A DNA stretch of 64,000 bases from Trochalopteron elliotii (lineage: Eukaryota; Chordata; Aves; Passeriformes; Leiothrichidae). The stretch is taken from positions 1,126,012-1,190,011 of the forward strand of contig JANPWX010000215.1 of NCBI GenBank assembly GCA_024734555.1, given 5' to 3'. The translations under genes and the position numbers were made by a program. The notes under the pieces were generated by a model. That model was not told the origin of the DNA and did no database searches. It saw only the letters and a program-made list of their open reading frames with translations. This document shows positions 27,413-40,545 of the stretch, piece after piece; position 1 is the stretch's first letter; each line of letters begins with the position of its first letter.

Positions 27413-29295
27413 TATTTTCAAACAGAACTATTAATAGACACCTCTTAAAGGTTTTTATTTTTTCTGAGGACTGTAGTATGGGTCATTATAAAATGGAAAT
27501 AATACTGAAATTCTTCCTTTCCTGTATTGTTTTTTTTTTTTCCCTAATGTATATGCAGTAGCTAATGACAGGAATTGGCAGAATTTATGTTTCCAGCTTC
27601 CTTGACTGTCAATCATGCATGATGTCTCATACTGATTCAGAGGGCTGTTGTCCAGCCACCAGTTCTGCCCAGATGTCAATGTAAGTTCCATCAGGCACAG
27701 TTAAGGTGACGTATTACCCATGGTGTTGAAAAATAATATTGTATTAATGACCTTCAACTTCCACCTAATCTGGTAAAAGCTGTAGGGTAAAGAAAATTCT
27801 CAGTTCACAGGTACAAACTCCTGTAGGTGGGTAAGAGTTTTTAACACCTGCACATATACAAGTATGGTACCCCAGGGATTATCTGCCAGCTGTGCATCTG
27901 CCTGTAGCGTGTTTACAGTGTCTTGACGTTTTGCTTATTTTTGGTTCATGTTTTACCTCAACATCATAGGTGATCATCCTCTGGGGGCTGTCACATGGGA
28001 TATTCTTGGTGCATTACTCCTGATCTCTGTCCTTTCTAATCATAAAAAATATTCTGTCTTTTAGCATTACACACACAGAAACAAGCTTTGATAAGCTGTT
28101 GGAGCAAGATATTATTGGGGTTACTGATTTTGTTTACTCTTTTATTTGACCTCCTTAAAACAACTTTTTGCAGTTGACTAGGTTGTGATTTTCCTTCCCA
28201 TATACCTGTTATGAGAAATTTAATTTTAAAATCTTAAAAAATAAGGTGTACAGTTCAAATAATGGCCAATCTGCAAAAACAGTGGGATAGGTGTTTAGTT
28301 TCTGGAATATTTTCCTCTCTCTCATATTGAGAGTTAAAGCGGATTTCTAATTTTTATTCCACTCATTACTAAACAGGAACACTGAGGTCACAGCAAATAA
28401 AGCAGTATGAGTTAATGAGAACAGCTTCAGCAAAAAGAGGAGGTGTTTCTCAAAGTACATCAAGTGCTTCACATATATTAAGAAACCCCAGCTGAATCGA
28501 TTTAATAATGTTGGGATTTACACAATTATTACAGAGCCTTCATTATTCACCCAGTCTGCACATACCACAGCACAAATGAACATCTCAGTCTGGTGGTATT
28601 AACATTGCCATTTTCTAACCCATTCCCAGGCCATCTGCTACATGCTGATCATTCACTGCTTTAACATTTAACAGTTACCCAACTGCAACTTAGCAGATTT
28701 GTGTACTTTTGAAAACAGCTGGTTTAATAACTGCTTCAGAGCTTTTGGATAAAGAAATTGTTTTGTAGTGCTTTACAATAGACTTTTTTTAAAAAGTGCC
28801 TCTGAGAAAAGGGTATATATATGGAAGTTTCTTCCACAAATTTATAAATTTGCAATGCTTTAAGTTATTTCTTGTCACATAAGGACAAATGTTTGAGTAT
28901 TTATAGAACAATAACACATGGCATCTCTTTTAACAATCCTGCTTTATTTCTTGTCCTCTCTCAGCTCCTCTCAGAGGAAATATTTATATGCTGGAGTAAT
29001 GAAAGAGCTTAATATGTCAATCTGCCTGAAAGGCTCAAACCTGGAGTTTGTCATATAAAACAACAGACTTGTAGCTTAAAATACAAGATCACAGAATAAT
29101 AGTAACTATTAAATTAAATGAATAGTGAGCTTTGAACATAAATGAACTGTAACCCTGACTTTCCAAACTTGATGAGTATTATCTTTTATACATTGTAAAT
29201 TATCCCAATTAAGATGTTCTCATAATTTTCAAATATAGTTTCAATCACAAGGGTAAAAATGCCCTTATCTTTGACCTAAAGCAGTTTAAGAGTGA

Positions 29296-29332
29296 TATAT
29301 ATGTATATATATGTATATGTAAACACATATGT
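29296..29332. repeat. TA/TG-rich simple repeat
   Basis: Alternating TATATATG units, imperfect. Confidence 0.8.
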
Positions 29333-30206
29333 TTTTAATAATCATTTTGTTTGCTTATTCTAAATACCCTTCACATCCTGTTTAACCCTTGCTTCATAAA
29401 CCTTCAAGAAGTGTCTCTGGATGCTGAAATTGATATTTATATTAGAAAAAAGAATGGAAGCAGTTAAAAGGATGAACTTAGTATTAATGTGTCACAAAAG
29501 TGACAATTCATGAGGTTTTTATTTTCAAAACACCTCTTCTTTTACACAGCCATCAATCAAAATGACAGCATCCCAAATTTTGGATTCCCCAGCAAAAATT
29601 AATTGATCTGTCCAGTACTTCCTATCTCTCTGTTTCAATAAACCAACAAATAAAGCTGATTGAGGCTTCAATTCTTTGCTGATTAGTCAATAAACCATGA
29701 CAGCACACTTGTGACAATACTTCCGGGACTCTCACAGAAGCTTATTTGTAGTAGGTAGCAAGTTTCATGATCAGTCTACACAAATGGGTGTATACTTTAT
29801 TATTATTCTGCATAACTATCTCCATAATAACAAGAAATGAATAATTGGAACAGCATAAAAATAAATCTGAGAAACACATTATCTGAAATGGAACAAAGCA
29901 TAAAATGAGACATCTCAGAAGTCACTGAAAATGGAAGTGCCTTAGTGGTGTGTAATAATAGCTTCCAGCTCCTTTCACTGGAACAAGAGCAGTGAGAAGC
30001 ATAAAACTGGGACATGCAGTGATGTGCACACAGCTGGCCAGAGGCAGGTTGAGCCGTGGAAATGTCCAAAAGTAGTAAAAAACCATCACATGTAGTCACT
30101 CCAAGAACTCCAAGACACAACAGGAGTAACACCACATAAGGTTTATCTCTTCCCTAAGTCTACTGTTTACCAGCACCCTCCCAGCAGAGGGTGTTAGGCT
30201 AGGTTT

Positions 30207-30232
30207 TGTGTTAGGTTTTCATACCTAACACA
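30207..30232. repeat. 10-bp perfect hairpin
   Basis: TGTGTTAGGT and ACCTAACACA are separated by TTTCAT. A further GTGTTAGG copy lies just upstream at 30191, so the arm is itself partly duplicated. Confidence 0.85.
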
Positions 30233-31418
30233 AGAATAATCAATTCCTTGGATCTAACACATGGCGTTCCACCTCACAGGAGCTAAGTCACCATTCCAGT
30301 AACATACAATGTAATCTTAAGCACTTCAAATTGATTAAAAATAGAAGCAACATCTTATTTCCTGAGGCCAAGGGGGATTTAGAACCTAGAATAATGTAGT
30401 GCAAATATCAGTGTGTTTTAGGGAGAACTCAGTCCAAACATTATGGATTAGTTAATCTCTACCACTTGACCCTGGAACTGAGGTTTGTTTCTTGACCCTG
30501 TTTTATTTAGCTGTTCAGTGATGCTCTCCATCCACACTCCTAAACAGGGTCTTAGAAACATAATAAATGTACATTACTTTCCATTTGAAGCTAATACTAT
30601 TATCTCAATTACATCCCGTCCTGAATATCTCATGAAAAAGTTAAGTAACACATTTTTGCCTTTTTCCACTTCAGCCTGATAGCAAAATTTTTTTATCTAC
30701 AAAGGGCTTCTCTGCCCTTTGTAAAATGGGTGGTTTTTTAGAACAGGAACACGAAAGATGGATTACTGAACATGAACCCAACATGGATCTGTATTCATTG
30801 TCAGCAAGGACCTTATGTGAGTTTGGTAGCACATGAGATCTTCACAGTTTTCGTAAAGCAGAATAAAATTTTGCTACTTGAGATCAAAAGGTGCTTTTCA
30901 AAATTTGTTGTAAAGGTCTCATTCAAGTTCCAATTAATTCAGGACCAAAACTGAGAGTTAGCAAGATCAGGCATTAATTCAATAAAGATCTAATTCTCTC
31001 CTTATATAATTCCTACCAGTGTCAAAGGATGTAATTTGAAAAGAGATATCTGAGCAACATCAAAAAACTTACAAAATAACAGTGCGGAGATTCTGTAACA
31101 AAAACACTGTGGCTAATAGAAATATGCATCATTTCTATTTTTGAAGTGTTCGGGAAATCAAGTTACATACTGTGTGCTATTACCATGAGCATAAAGTTAC
31201 ATTGTAATTAAATTCCTAAGTAAAATTTTAATACTTTAAATTACTTAAAAACAATGGCAAAACAACAAAGTATGAATGAGTAATATTATACTTAACATTA
31301 TTTTAATTTTCATGAATTCAGTTTTGAAAGTAATATGCAAAACATTATTAAAATGCCTCTTTCGTTTCAATTGTTTTCCAATGAAATTAATATAATTGGA
31401 TGCATTTGAATTTTGCAG

Positions 31419-31471
31419 ATGCTGAAAAGTAGATTGATGATGACACCTAAAACATTTAATGTAATTTCTAG
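31419..31471 (+). CDS. Candidate exon 4 (53 bp)
   Basis: The acceptor TTTGAATTTTGCAG precedes 31419 and the donor TCTAG|GTAAGAA follows 31471. Frame 0 is the only open frame and matches the phase-0 end of exon 3. The peptide reads MLKSRLMMTPKTFNVIS and the exon ends with two bases, AG. The initial ATG is probably internal, not a start codon, because the upstream exons join in frame. Confidence 0.63.
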
Positions 31472-31600
31472 GTAAGAAATTACAAAGAAACTGTATTACA
31501 AGTTAGGCACAGTTGATTTTTGAATGATTTATTTAAGTTCAGTTTCTCACCCACAGCCCAATAATGGTTGTAATTGTCAGCCAACTTAATATTTACATGA

Positions 31601-31637
31601 ATACATATTAATAAGAAAATACATATTAATAAGAAAA
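31601..31637. repeat. 18-bp tandem duplication
   Basis: ATACATATTAATAAGAAA occurs twice in a row with period 18. Confidence 0.9.
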
Positions 31638-31814
31638 TTAATATCAAGAATCTTAAAATGCATTTTTTTATACATGTTGACATATTCTATGACAAAATGT
31701 GAAGAACATCTAGTAAATAGGAATATGATAATTTTAAAATATTTTCTTAGGTTCCTTGCTCAGTCTTTTGAAGTACAATCTCAGTTGAAGTCACTTAGGC
31801 ATTGCTACATGTGC

Positions 31815-31846
31815 AATCCCTGATAATCCCTGATAATCCCTGATAA
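31815..31846. repeat. 10-bp minisatellite, about 3 units
   Basis: AATCCCTGAT repeated three times head to tail. Confidence 0.92.
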
Positions 31847-32032
31847 CTGCCCAAACAGATAATTCATGTATTTCTCAAGTCACAATAATACCTACCTGGA
31901 CTGAATCCAGATATTCTCATTTACTCTATTCTTCTTCCTACAGATTTCTCTTCCCTTACTCCCGTTCTCCTAGTTTCATTTAATCTTTTAATTTATCCAT
32001 GCAGACCTAAGCATTCAGAAATTTTGCTTGTA

Positions 32033-32055
32033 GTGTATATGCATATATATGTGTA

Positions 32056-32087
<32 letters not shown>

Positions 32088-32090
32088 AAA
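32033..32090. repeat. (TA)n microsatellite with interruptions
   Basis: Alternating TA with GTGTA and ACA interruptions. It continues on the far side of the LTR as CACACGTATATATG, so the LTR split one simple-repeat tract. Confidence 0.92.
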
Positions 32091-32105
32091 ATGCGTGTTC
32101 ACACA

Positions 32106-32556
32106 TGTTGTGGTTTCTCTCGTGGGGAGCTGCTACCGGCAAGCAGCAATTCCCCAGACCACAGAAACAGTTTGTGTGGGTCCCTCAGTTTAGCTGGCTG
32201 TGCATGGGTTCAGGCTTGGAAGAAGGAAGCGGGTCCTGTCTTGGGTAGGAAAAAGGTGTTTATTTCTGCGGTTCCATGGGCAGAGGAAAGTATGTGCTCC
32301 GGAGGCAGAGCAGAGCCAGAGCCGGAAGCCAGAACAGGCCAGAACATGCTCTCGGCCTTTTTGTCCCCCTTTCTCAGGTCGCAGCCTGGGAGGGGAACAC
32401 TCTGGGCCAGTTGGAGAAGGGAAGGGGTGTGGTTACACCAGGGGAAAACCAGGTGTGGGGGTAGGAATGGGGGGGTAGGGTGAAAGGAACATACCATTAC
32501 AGACAAATAACAAAATACCAATACAAATTCAAAAACCTGAAACTTGCGCCACTACA
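32106..32556 (-). mobile_element. Solo LTR, about 451 bp, GC-rich
   Basis: A sharply bounded GC-richer block in AT-rich DNA. Read on the - strand it starts TGTAGTGGCG and ends CCACAACA, with an AATAAA hexamer (+ coordinates 32259-32264), as expected of a retroviral LTR. CACA flanks both sides (32102-32105 and 32557-32560), a possible 4-bp target duplication, but the surrounding CA/TA repeat makes this weak. The overlapping open frames on both strands (up to 144 codons) have no protein-like features and reflect GC content. No internal retroviral sequence is present. I give no family name. Confidence 0.82.
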
Positions 32557-34941
32557 CACACGTATATATGCTATCCAGTTCACAGGGGTCGTTAGCACTT
32601 ATTAACAGGTTTTACAGACAGATTTACAGCTTCTCAAGTAACATTTTTGTTTATTAATTATTTAAAAACTGGAGTGGATTATGTTTATCCATTATTTCAT
32701 TGTTCCATCTCTGTTTCTTGGTTTCTTTCCACATTTTGCATATAAAATCCTGTTTTCTTGGAATCATATCAATGTATTTGGGACCAGTGCTTTCCTCAAG
32801 ATAAACTTTTTCACTGTGACATTGTTTTAATGCCACCCTTTTAAACTGAAAAAAAATGTCACACTGAGAATGTACAAACAACAAAATGTTGCAAAATAAT
32901 GAAAAAAAGGTCGTTTCAGGTTCCACAGCAATGCTTTGGATTGTAACACATTTTATTTAGTCTCATTGGTCATGTCATGTTTCTTATCTCTTGTAACATC
33001 AGATGCTGTAGGCTGAAGCAAGCTGATATGTGAAACGCCAAAATGTTCTGTACTGCATGTCACCTAAGAAATCTTTGACAATATTGTTAGCAGAAAGCAG
33101 ATGATTAATTGAAGGAAGAAACCCCAACACTGAAATTACAGGAAAAATAAAATATTTCTACATGTAACCAGGGGTTAGATCAGATGAAAAAAATATGTAT
33201 ATGGGCATGGATTTATTCTGGTCAGATAACTGTTCATAAAATAGATATTCTTGGGACACATTTTCTTCTAGGTGTCCCAGTGGGGACTCATCTGGTGACA
33301 TACTCACGTTGAATCTTATCCTTCTTAACAGGGTATAAAATATTCTGCCTATATGTCTTAATTTGGCTCCAGGAATTTCTTTACAGACACAGAAGTTCCT
33401 CATTTTCAGATAAATTGAAGAACACTTAATCTTTTAAATCTGAAAATAAGATGAAAGGTATTTAAAGTGTTGTTTCAGAGTTCCCATTAGAAATACTATC
33501 TGAAAAGAGAAATCTGATGGAAAGAATTCTAATTGCTTCTTTTGATCTCTACTTGGGGAACTAACAACACTGACAGATGAACTCCGGTGTGTCCTGTTAA
33601 AATAGAGATGGTATCACTGCTGCTGCTTGCCTTTTTTTTCTGCTTGAGGTTTCTATTTCCATGGCAAAGCTGTCAGAAGGAAACACCTGCCTACACATCA
33701 GTAGGAGTCTTGGATTGAATTTCATACCTTGGCTTAAAAATAAAATTAAACTGGGTTTGCATTAAGATGCCAGATCCTGCATGCAAGCACATGCACTGTG
33801 GATTCTATGGACTCTTTTTCATTCTCTTTGGCTAATTCTTCTGTGGAAGTGTAAAATATAGTGGGTGGCTAATGTAGTAACTTAAATTGCCACAAGAACT
33901 TTTTAAGTGCCCCAAGTCTCAGTGTCTGAATACCAGAGAGCAAAAATTTCCATATTTTCTCTTGTTTTCATAACTATCCAATTAAACCTCAGGTAGGTAA
34001 TTTCTCAGCATGCAATATTATTTACATTCCTGCCTTAACAGAAATTCTAGAGGTTATTTTCCTTGTGGTTGCTGATGATTCATTATTTCAACCTATTTTA
34101 GTTAAAGGTTATACTTTTTGAATTGTGCTTGTACTCCTTGTAGTTCTTCAGCAAGTGGTGACAATTTTATACTAAATACATAAATATCATCAAACCACTA
34201 CAAAAAAAAAAAAATACTGGCTTCTTTTCTTCTGGCCCTCAAATTTAGAGAAGAAAAAAGTTCCCAAGCTAACTAGTGTTTAAAGAAAAAAATATTCAGC
34301 CATCTTCAACATCTGAAACCCCAAGTCATCTTCCTTCTGCAGGGATCCCCACTTGCAGCAGTGAAGTGTGGATAAAACTAATCAAGTACAAATTACCACT
34401 ATTGGTTAACTCAAACCACATCTGATTTCTTTGAGTCAATCCCAAAAGATTAAAAATTATTTCATGCAATTATTTCCTATTTAGACATAGTCCTTTCTCT
34501 CAGTCAATTTTACATGTAAAAAAGTTTTCTTGTCTTTAGCTTCAGAATGGTGTTCTTGAAATCAGATAGGTATTTTCATAGTGTGAACAACTTAGTATTC
34601 AAGTTATTACAAGAAATATGTGTTTGATCTGTTGAATGACAACAATTTCTATAACTGAAAAGCTTTTCAAATTTTTTTTATTTTCATTATTTTATTTTAA
34701 TCATTTTTTTTCCCTCTTGGCCATTCCTTTGCTTTTGCCATTTATTACCTTTTAACTTTAGGACTTCACTTAACATCCCTTAAAAATATTTTGTGAGCTC
34801 TTTACTCCAATTGAAAGGAATAGAATTGAATAGAAATGTCATCTGTACACTTTGAGTTGGAATAAAGTACTGGTTTTTTCAAGATTGAATGGACCTTTTT
34901 CTCCTGAAATTTACAATAATTTTATTTCCCTGATTGAAGAG

Positions 34942-35008
34942 AGACTATGGAAGACACATGAAGCGCTTTAAAAAAGAAAAAGAAGAAAAGAAGAATTTCT
35001 TTAAATTA
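34942..35008 (+). CDS. Candidate exon 5 (67 bp), weak donor
   Basis: The acceptor lies in TTTATTTCCCTGATTGAAGAG. Three AG dinucleotides follow one another, and the second gives the phase needed after exon 4 (AG + A gives Arg). The peptide is DYGRHMKRFKKEKEEKKNFFKL, very rich in Lys and Glu and likely helical. The proposed donor TTA|GTAAAA at 35009 is poor. The frame stays open to a TAA at 35123, so this could instead be an alternative 3' end. The donor is the least certain part. Confidence 0.5.
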
Positions 35009-37583
35009 GTAAAACCAAGCCCTAAAACACTGTTACTTTTTCTAATTCTCTCTTTTCAAACGTGTAACAACTCCTTGAATCAATTTTTCAAAGTAGCAAA
35101 GTTTTGTGTCTCTATCTCATAAACTACACTGGAAAACTAATTTGCCTTGAATAGTAAAAAAGGGAGATTATATTTTCATTAAAATTGTAGCTTTTCATTT
35201 CAGCTATTTTTAGAATAAGCATATATATTTATTGCTCCAATTACATTTCCTTTGGAAAGCTTTCCATTTTCAGTGAAAAGGTAACAACATAATTTAAATT
35301 TTAAAATAATTTGTGAAAAAAAAAAATTTAAGTTTCATTTCAATCACTGGATTGAATAATCAAGCATTCACATGGTTAATAGTTGTGATTGATTCTGCAT
35401 TTCTTACCTAGCTGTGTGTTGAGGTGTGTGCTGATTCCTACAAAGGTCAGGAGACAAATTTCCTTCCACCTTTTATCCCAGTCTACAACATTTAATGCGT
35501 GTCTAGAGGCATTCGTTGTGACTTTTGCCTTTCTGTTAAAGATCCACTATTATTTACTGCCAAGGGCAAGATGCTTATCTTGTGTGGCAAACTGTAGGGT
35601 CTCTTTTCTCTCCTCACAGGGAAACAGACCTTTTAAAAAGAGGTATAGTCCTCAAATGGAGATGTCACTTACAAACCACTTTTTCTTTCATAAAAAAATC
35701 TGTTTAATCAATATTTTGTTAACACTTAAAAATTCCTTTATTTTTTTGAATGATTAAGTAGTTATCTTTTTTGATTGTGTTTTTTGTGGAGTTGTCTTCT
35801 TTGTTTATTTTTGGTTTTGTTTTTGTTTTATCCAATGTGTTTTCAGGCTTGCTTGTTTGTTTGTTTGGGGGGGAAAAAATAAATTGTTCAGAGGACAAAA
35901 TATCACAGTTTTAGGCAACGTTCTGCAGGCCTACTTGCTGTAAACCACAAAAAGATTGTGGGATCCCACTTGAAGAAGAAAATGAAACGGAATTCTAAAA
36001 TCATTTTGAGATTTGTTGCTTCCATCAAAACATGATAACGATCATTATTTTGAAGATAATAATAATAAAATGAATTCAAGAACACACGAGTTGAAACCTT
36101 GAGAATAATGTCGAAAGAATGGACCATGTGAGAGCTGTTCATTACATTTTGGTGTTATGTTAATGGAGAAGAATGAGAAGTTTGCAAACAAATGGGAGGG
36201 GTGGAACACAAAAGAACCACCGTAGTGCAAGGGAAAAGGGGATAAAATAAAGCCCACGGTACTTGGGTACAAATAAATGAGAAATTGTAGCAAATAGCTA
36301 ATATGAAGAAAAAAGGTAAGTCTGTTCAAAACTGTGGGCAGCAGAGGTTCTGGTGATCTGCGCTTTGGCAGTAGTCTCAAACTCCTTTAGTGATAGCTTG
36401 TACTACAGATCTAAATAACAAAAGAGTTTAAATCATGAAGTTCCAGTATAAAATTAAACTTCATGAAATGCTTAATTTCTGGGGCATATATCCCAGACCT
36501 TTTTCACTTCTAAGTAATTCAAGTAGTTTTAAACTCAGAACATCCATATCTGCAAATTCCTTATTTCACGTTGCATAAGAATTTCAACCACAGCACTATT
36601 CAGTTTGATATGGGTAGATAGGAAGATTTGTGATGGAAACTGAGTGCTTCAAGCCAAAGGCTAAGTTCTCCTCTCAGTGGGCTGGTACCTAGGTGACTGT
36701 CTGTTATCAATATTGTCAAGAAAGCCATCATATGCAGGAAAACTCTTGAGCTTCAGAATACAACTGCATCCTCAATATTTGAAAGGAACATTAAACTAAG
36801 TATTTCAAGCAACATATATGCCTTTTTTAAAATATAAGTGATATGGGTATCATTTTACCTGCCATAAGTTATTTCAGATTTACAAAATTGTAGGAGTTTG
36901 GAGTTTTGAAACTTAAATGCTGCTATTGATTAAATGTAAGATTTGTTCCAAGATGTGAATCAGGTCTAATGACTATCAATAATTTGTTATTTCACATTTG
37001 AGACACTACTGATTTTTCCACATGCAGACAAGATTATAATTTCATTAAACAACTCAGTTTTGTATACCTGGCAGTTTTCTTTTAGAATTTTGTGTTGGTT
37101 TCAGCTTTTTTTGAAGCTGCATAATTTCTCTGCCAATGAGTATCTTGAATAATTCAGTTTCAAAATCAATAAATTGTACCCTGCCATGCAAAAATGTTAG
37201 TTGCTCAAAATGAGGTTTCAATCCATATGCTTTTAATATACAAGAAAGAGAATTCACAAAATTTAATCTCTCCATGTGTTAATAGGAGAAATTGCTAGTA
37301 CTTTTAACATATTTGATGTACTGTTGATGTTCAAAGCAACCTGAAGCCAAATCAGGAGTGGCTGAAAACATGATGGTAGTTGGCAGTGGAGGCCAAAGGA
37401 ACCATCAGCTGTGTGACGAGTAACAGTCTGAAGTTTAGTCTAAGTCTGTACAAAGATCCAGGAATAAAATAAAGGATGAGGCCTCCCCCATGTGTGGGGC
37501 TTAGTTACCAGCACACATTAATTCACAACAACCTCTTGCAACCAAAATCTGTGTCTGAGCCCTGAGTTACGTAACAGCCTTGC

Positions 37584-37640
37584 AAAAAAAAAAAACAAAA
37601 AAAAACAACCCCCCCCAAAAAAAAAACAAAACCAAAAAGG
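37584..37640. repeat. A-rich low-complexity tract with a C8 run
   Basis: A12, A9, C8 and A10 runs in succession. Confidence 0.9.
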
Positions 37641-38840
37641 ACCTGATTTAGAAAGAGTTCTTCAGCATGTCTTCAGTTTTAAAGCTTTAGCCTTGTTTAG
37701 TGAGTGGAACTTCAAAGAGGTTTAAACTTACTATTGAAGTGCTTAGTTTATCACTATTATTACCAATAATTTCTTGTCCTGGAACCAGTTAATATCATAG
37801 GAAATTTTGGAGGACTTGAAATAAAATTTGTATGGCATGGTCTATACTGTGTAAGTCAGAATTTTTCCTTAGTAACTTCATGGCTAATCAGAGTTTTTGA
37901 TATGCTTTGCTACTTCAGTAGCAGAGCTATCATGTTCTATTAAATTTCTCCAATATCTCCAAATAAGCAACTTGAATTGTTCTTTAATTTATCTGTTCAA
38001 ACTGCTGCAATCTTTGTTGAAAAAACATGAGAAATTCTAAATGGTATTTAAGATACTTAGCAGCAAAGCAGTTTAAACTGTATAAAATACTCCTATCCCT
38101 GCCAAGAATATTTTTGAGGAAAGGTGTTCTTCCAGAAGAAACATCCTTTTTCAGTCTCTATTTACCTTTACATTATTATATTATTTTTACATTCAGTTAC
38201 ATATTCTAACAGAAAAGGTGTTTAAGGTGGTTAGAAAACTTCAGGATGTGATGTTTCCCAATTTTTTTCCCAATTCCACAGTGGAAAATTAAATATAGAA
38301 ATATGTATATATTCTGGGGAACATGAATACTCTTACATCTGCACATTCTCATTAATTTCATCCCAGAAGCAAAGTACTTGTTCTTTCCTCAGTCTTACTA
38401 ATATCAACATGTTTTTGTTACCACTAATATAAATCATCAAGGCTTATTTTGGCTTCATAGGTAATTTTCTTCTAGCTCATTTAATAATTTAGAATAATCA
38501 GCAGTGTTTAAAGTCTTAGCAATTTTGAAGTTGTGTTACAATCAAAATGCATTTAGATTGCCATGCAATTCAACCTTACAAATCACCAGCCAATCAGCAC
38601 CCCTGATGCTGTGAAGCACTCTTATCTTGCTCTAAGTGTTTTCTCATGCTGCTCTTAACACACTTGGAAATTGAAAACATTGACTGCCTTTGGTGCCTGC
38701 ATTTATTTGGTATTTAATATCTGAGACTTCACCACTGTTGTGTCCAGTTTGGTGTGGCTTTTCAGCTGTTGCTATCTATGCAGTAGTCCTATTCAATTTA
38801 ATGAATGCAGATTTAACTAAACATTATAGAGAAATAAATT

Positions 38841-38919
38841 ATGAATGAATGAATGAATGAATGAATGAATGAATGAATGAATGAATGAATGAATGAATGA
38901 ATGAATGAATGAATGAATA
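38841..38919. repeat. (GAAT)n tetranucleotide microsatellite, about 19 units
   Basis: Perfect ATGA/GAAT repeats for nearly 80 bp without interruption. Confidence 0.98.
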
Positions 38920-40319
38920 TATTTTGAAATGTGAGAACTCTACTTCGGGTCTGTTTGATTCCAAGGAAATAATGAATTTCAGGATAGTTTTAAGTTTATT
39001 TAGATTTCAACAGCACAGTCATCACTGCATTGCCAAAGGTGATGGGGAGTGGATATGGCTTACTTTTTCTATTCCAGACTAAGCATGGAAACAGCAGGAA
39101 TTAATTCTGCAGCCTTCAGAATAATTCCTGCCTTCCAGTTTATGAATATTGGAGGATCTGGAGAGTTTACATTGTTTTGTGTGATCCAAGATTAAATCCT
39201 TTTGCCTTCCTTTGCAATAATGCAAAATAAATAAATTAAAAAATATATAATTACCCCTTTTGACATTAGTAGCATTTTTTTTCTCTTTTTAAAAAATTTT
39301 TGCTTTTACTTGAAAATAACATTTCATTTTCATTAACAATCTAATTGTCTAATATGGGGTACCCTATAAGCTTATGAAAAAACAAGCCATACTCTGTTTA
39401 CTCAAGCTCAAGATAGGTATAATTTTAAATATTAACATTTCTTATTTTAGTTGACTAACATCACTAATGTAGTTTGTTTAAATGAAATGCTGCTGTCTCT
39501 AGTCTTCAGAAACTTTAATTTTTGAGAATAAAAAGAGATCAATTAAGGACCTATTCCATCAGCCCAACTTCCAGCATAAACAGCAAAAAACCCAACTCAA
39601 CAACCAAATTTTTCTTATTTTATTTTTTTTTTCTTAATATACAGTCCTTTGCTTTATTCCTAATATTCCATACTTTGGATAACTTCATTGAATGAACAAA
39701 TAGGAAAGTGACTAAAAATCACAGTATTTCAAGCTAAATACTAATCACTATTCTCTAAATTCCACCCGATTAATGTGTATATTCTCCATCTAAAGTATCA
39801 TCTAAGTTATTTTGATTTGTAATTCAGCTAAAAGGATAGTACTTTCCTCCTGTAATTCTTTACTCAAAGATTAGGAGAAAAATCTAATTACTTAATTTTT
39901 TGTTCTTACCTATTAATTCCTCCTGAAGAGACAAGTTTACTATTTCGCATGTAAAGTGTTGAGGAGATGCCCACACCCTAAGTAGATGTAGAAATGTAAT
40001 GTTTGGCTTGTGTAAGAGAGAAACACAGAATACAAAGCCTACTACTGCTCTTTTCTAACCAAGTTTTTTCATACATCAGTGATAATTAACACAGATATTG
40101 TGAGATGGTTTTATGTATTGCATTTTATAGGATACAGAAATAGAAAGAATTTCAGTTTCAGCCACATTTAACTTTCTCTGATCTACTGCCAGGTATGTGT
40201 CTCACCTGTGTAGATCCAATCTGTCTTTACGCACCTCTTGGGCTTTTGGCACTGCTCTCTTGTCCAAATCCTGACCTCTGACAAAAATCTCGACCTGTTA
40301 TCTATCTTCTCTCTTCATC

Positions 40320-40545
40320 TGCTCATCTAATTTACATGTCTCACCCACCATGACTCTTGTCCAAGTCTCCTCCTTGGCTTCTCACTGCAGCTCCTGAACA
40401 ACCTCCTTCCCACATCTCACCCTCTTCTACTCACCTAACACTTCAGACACTTCAAGCCTCTCTTCTCATCTTTCACTCCCACTTTCCTCTTCCTCAAGTG
40501 GCCAGCAGTCCCCCTACTCCTTTGCCTCCTTTCCCTCCCTGAAGA
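40320..40545. other. C/T-rich domain on the + strand
   Basis: Strong pyrimidine bias with many CTC and TCC motifs. The 61-codon frame inside follows the bias. No family recognised. Confidence 0.5.

Larger units (their letters stand above)
21144..31418 (+). other. Proposed intron 3, about 10.3 kb
   Basis: Holds an antisense solo LTR (23777-24389), an antisense CR1 end (27248-27412), a TA-rich stretch near 29296-29332 and a hairpin at 30207-30232. No coding exon was found that fits the phase of the gene model. Confidence 0.5.
31472..34941 (+). other. Proposed intron 4, about 3.5 kb
   Basis: Contains two short tandem duplications, a TA microsatellite and the solo LTR at 32106-32556. Nothing else recognisable. 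Confidence 0.48.

Noticed and set aside
29803..30135. 110-codon minus frame starting with a Leu-rich, signal-like segment
   Set aside because: The Leu-rich start is common in such chance frames; no splice context and no recognised family.
32049..32521. Several 60-144 codon frames on both strands
   Set aside because: They lie within the GC-rich solo LTR and the TA repeat; no protein features.
22915..35437. Minus-strand mini-exons of 30 bp at 22915-22944 and 35408-35437 with strong splice consensus
   Set aside because: They share phase, but are very short, lack other supporting exons, and lie opposite the better + strand model.
37789..37850. 62-bp exon-like segment with GTAAGTC donor
   Set aside because: Starts in phase 1, which does not follow the phase-0 end of exon 5, and the bases just before the acceptor are poor.
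39078..39186. Open segment after a strong acceptor at 39077
   Set aside because: Requires a phase-2 predecessor, has no convincing donor, and reaches a TAA. Likely chance.
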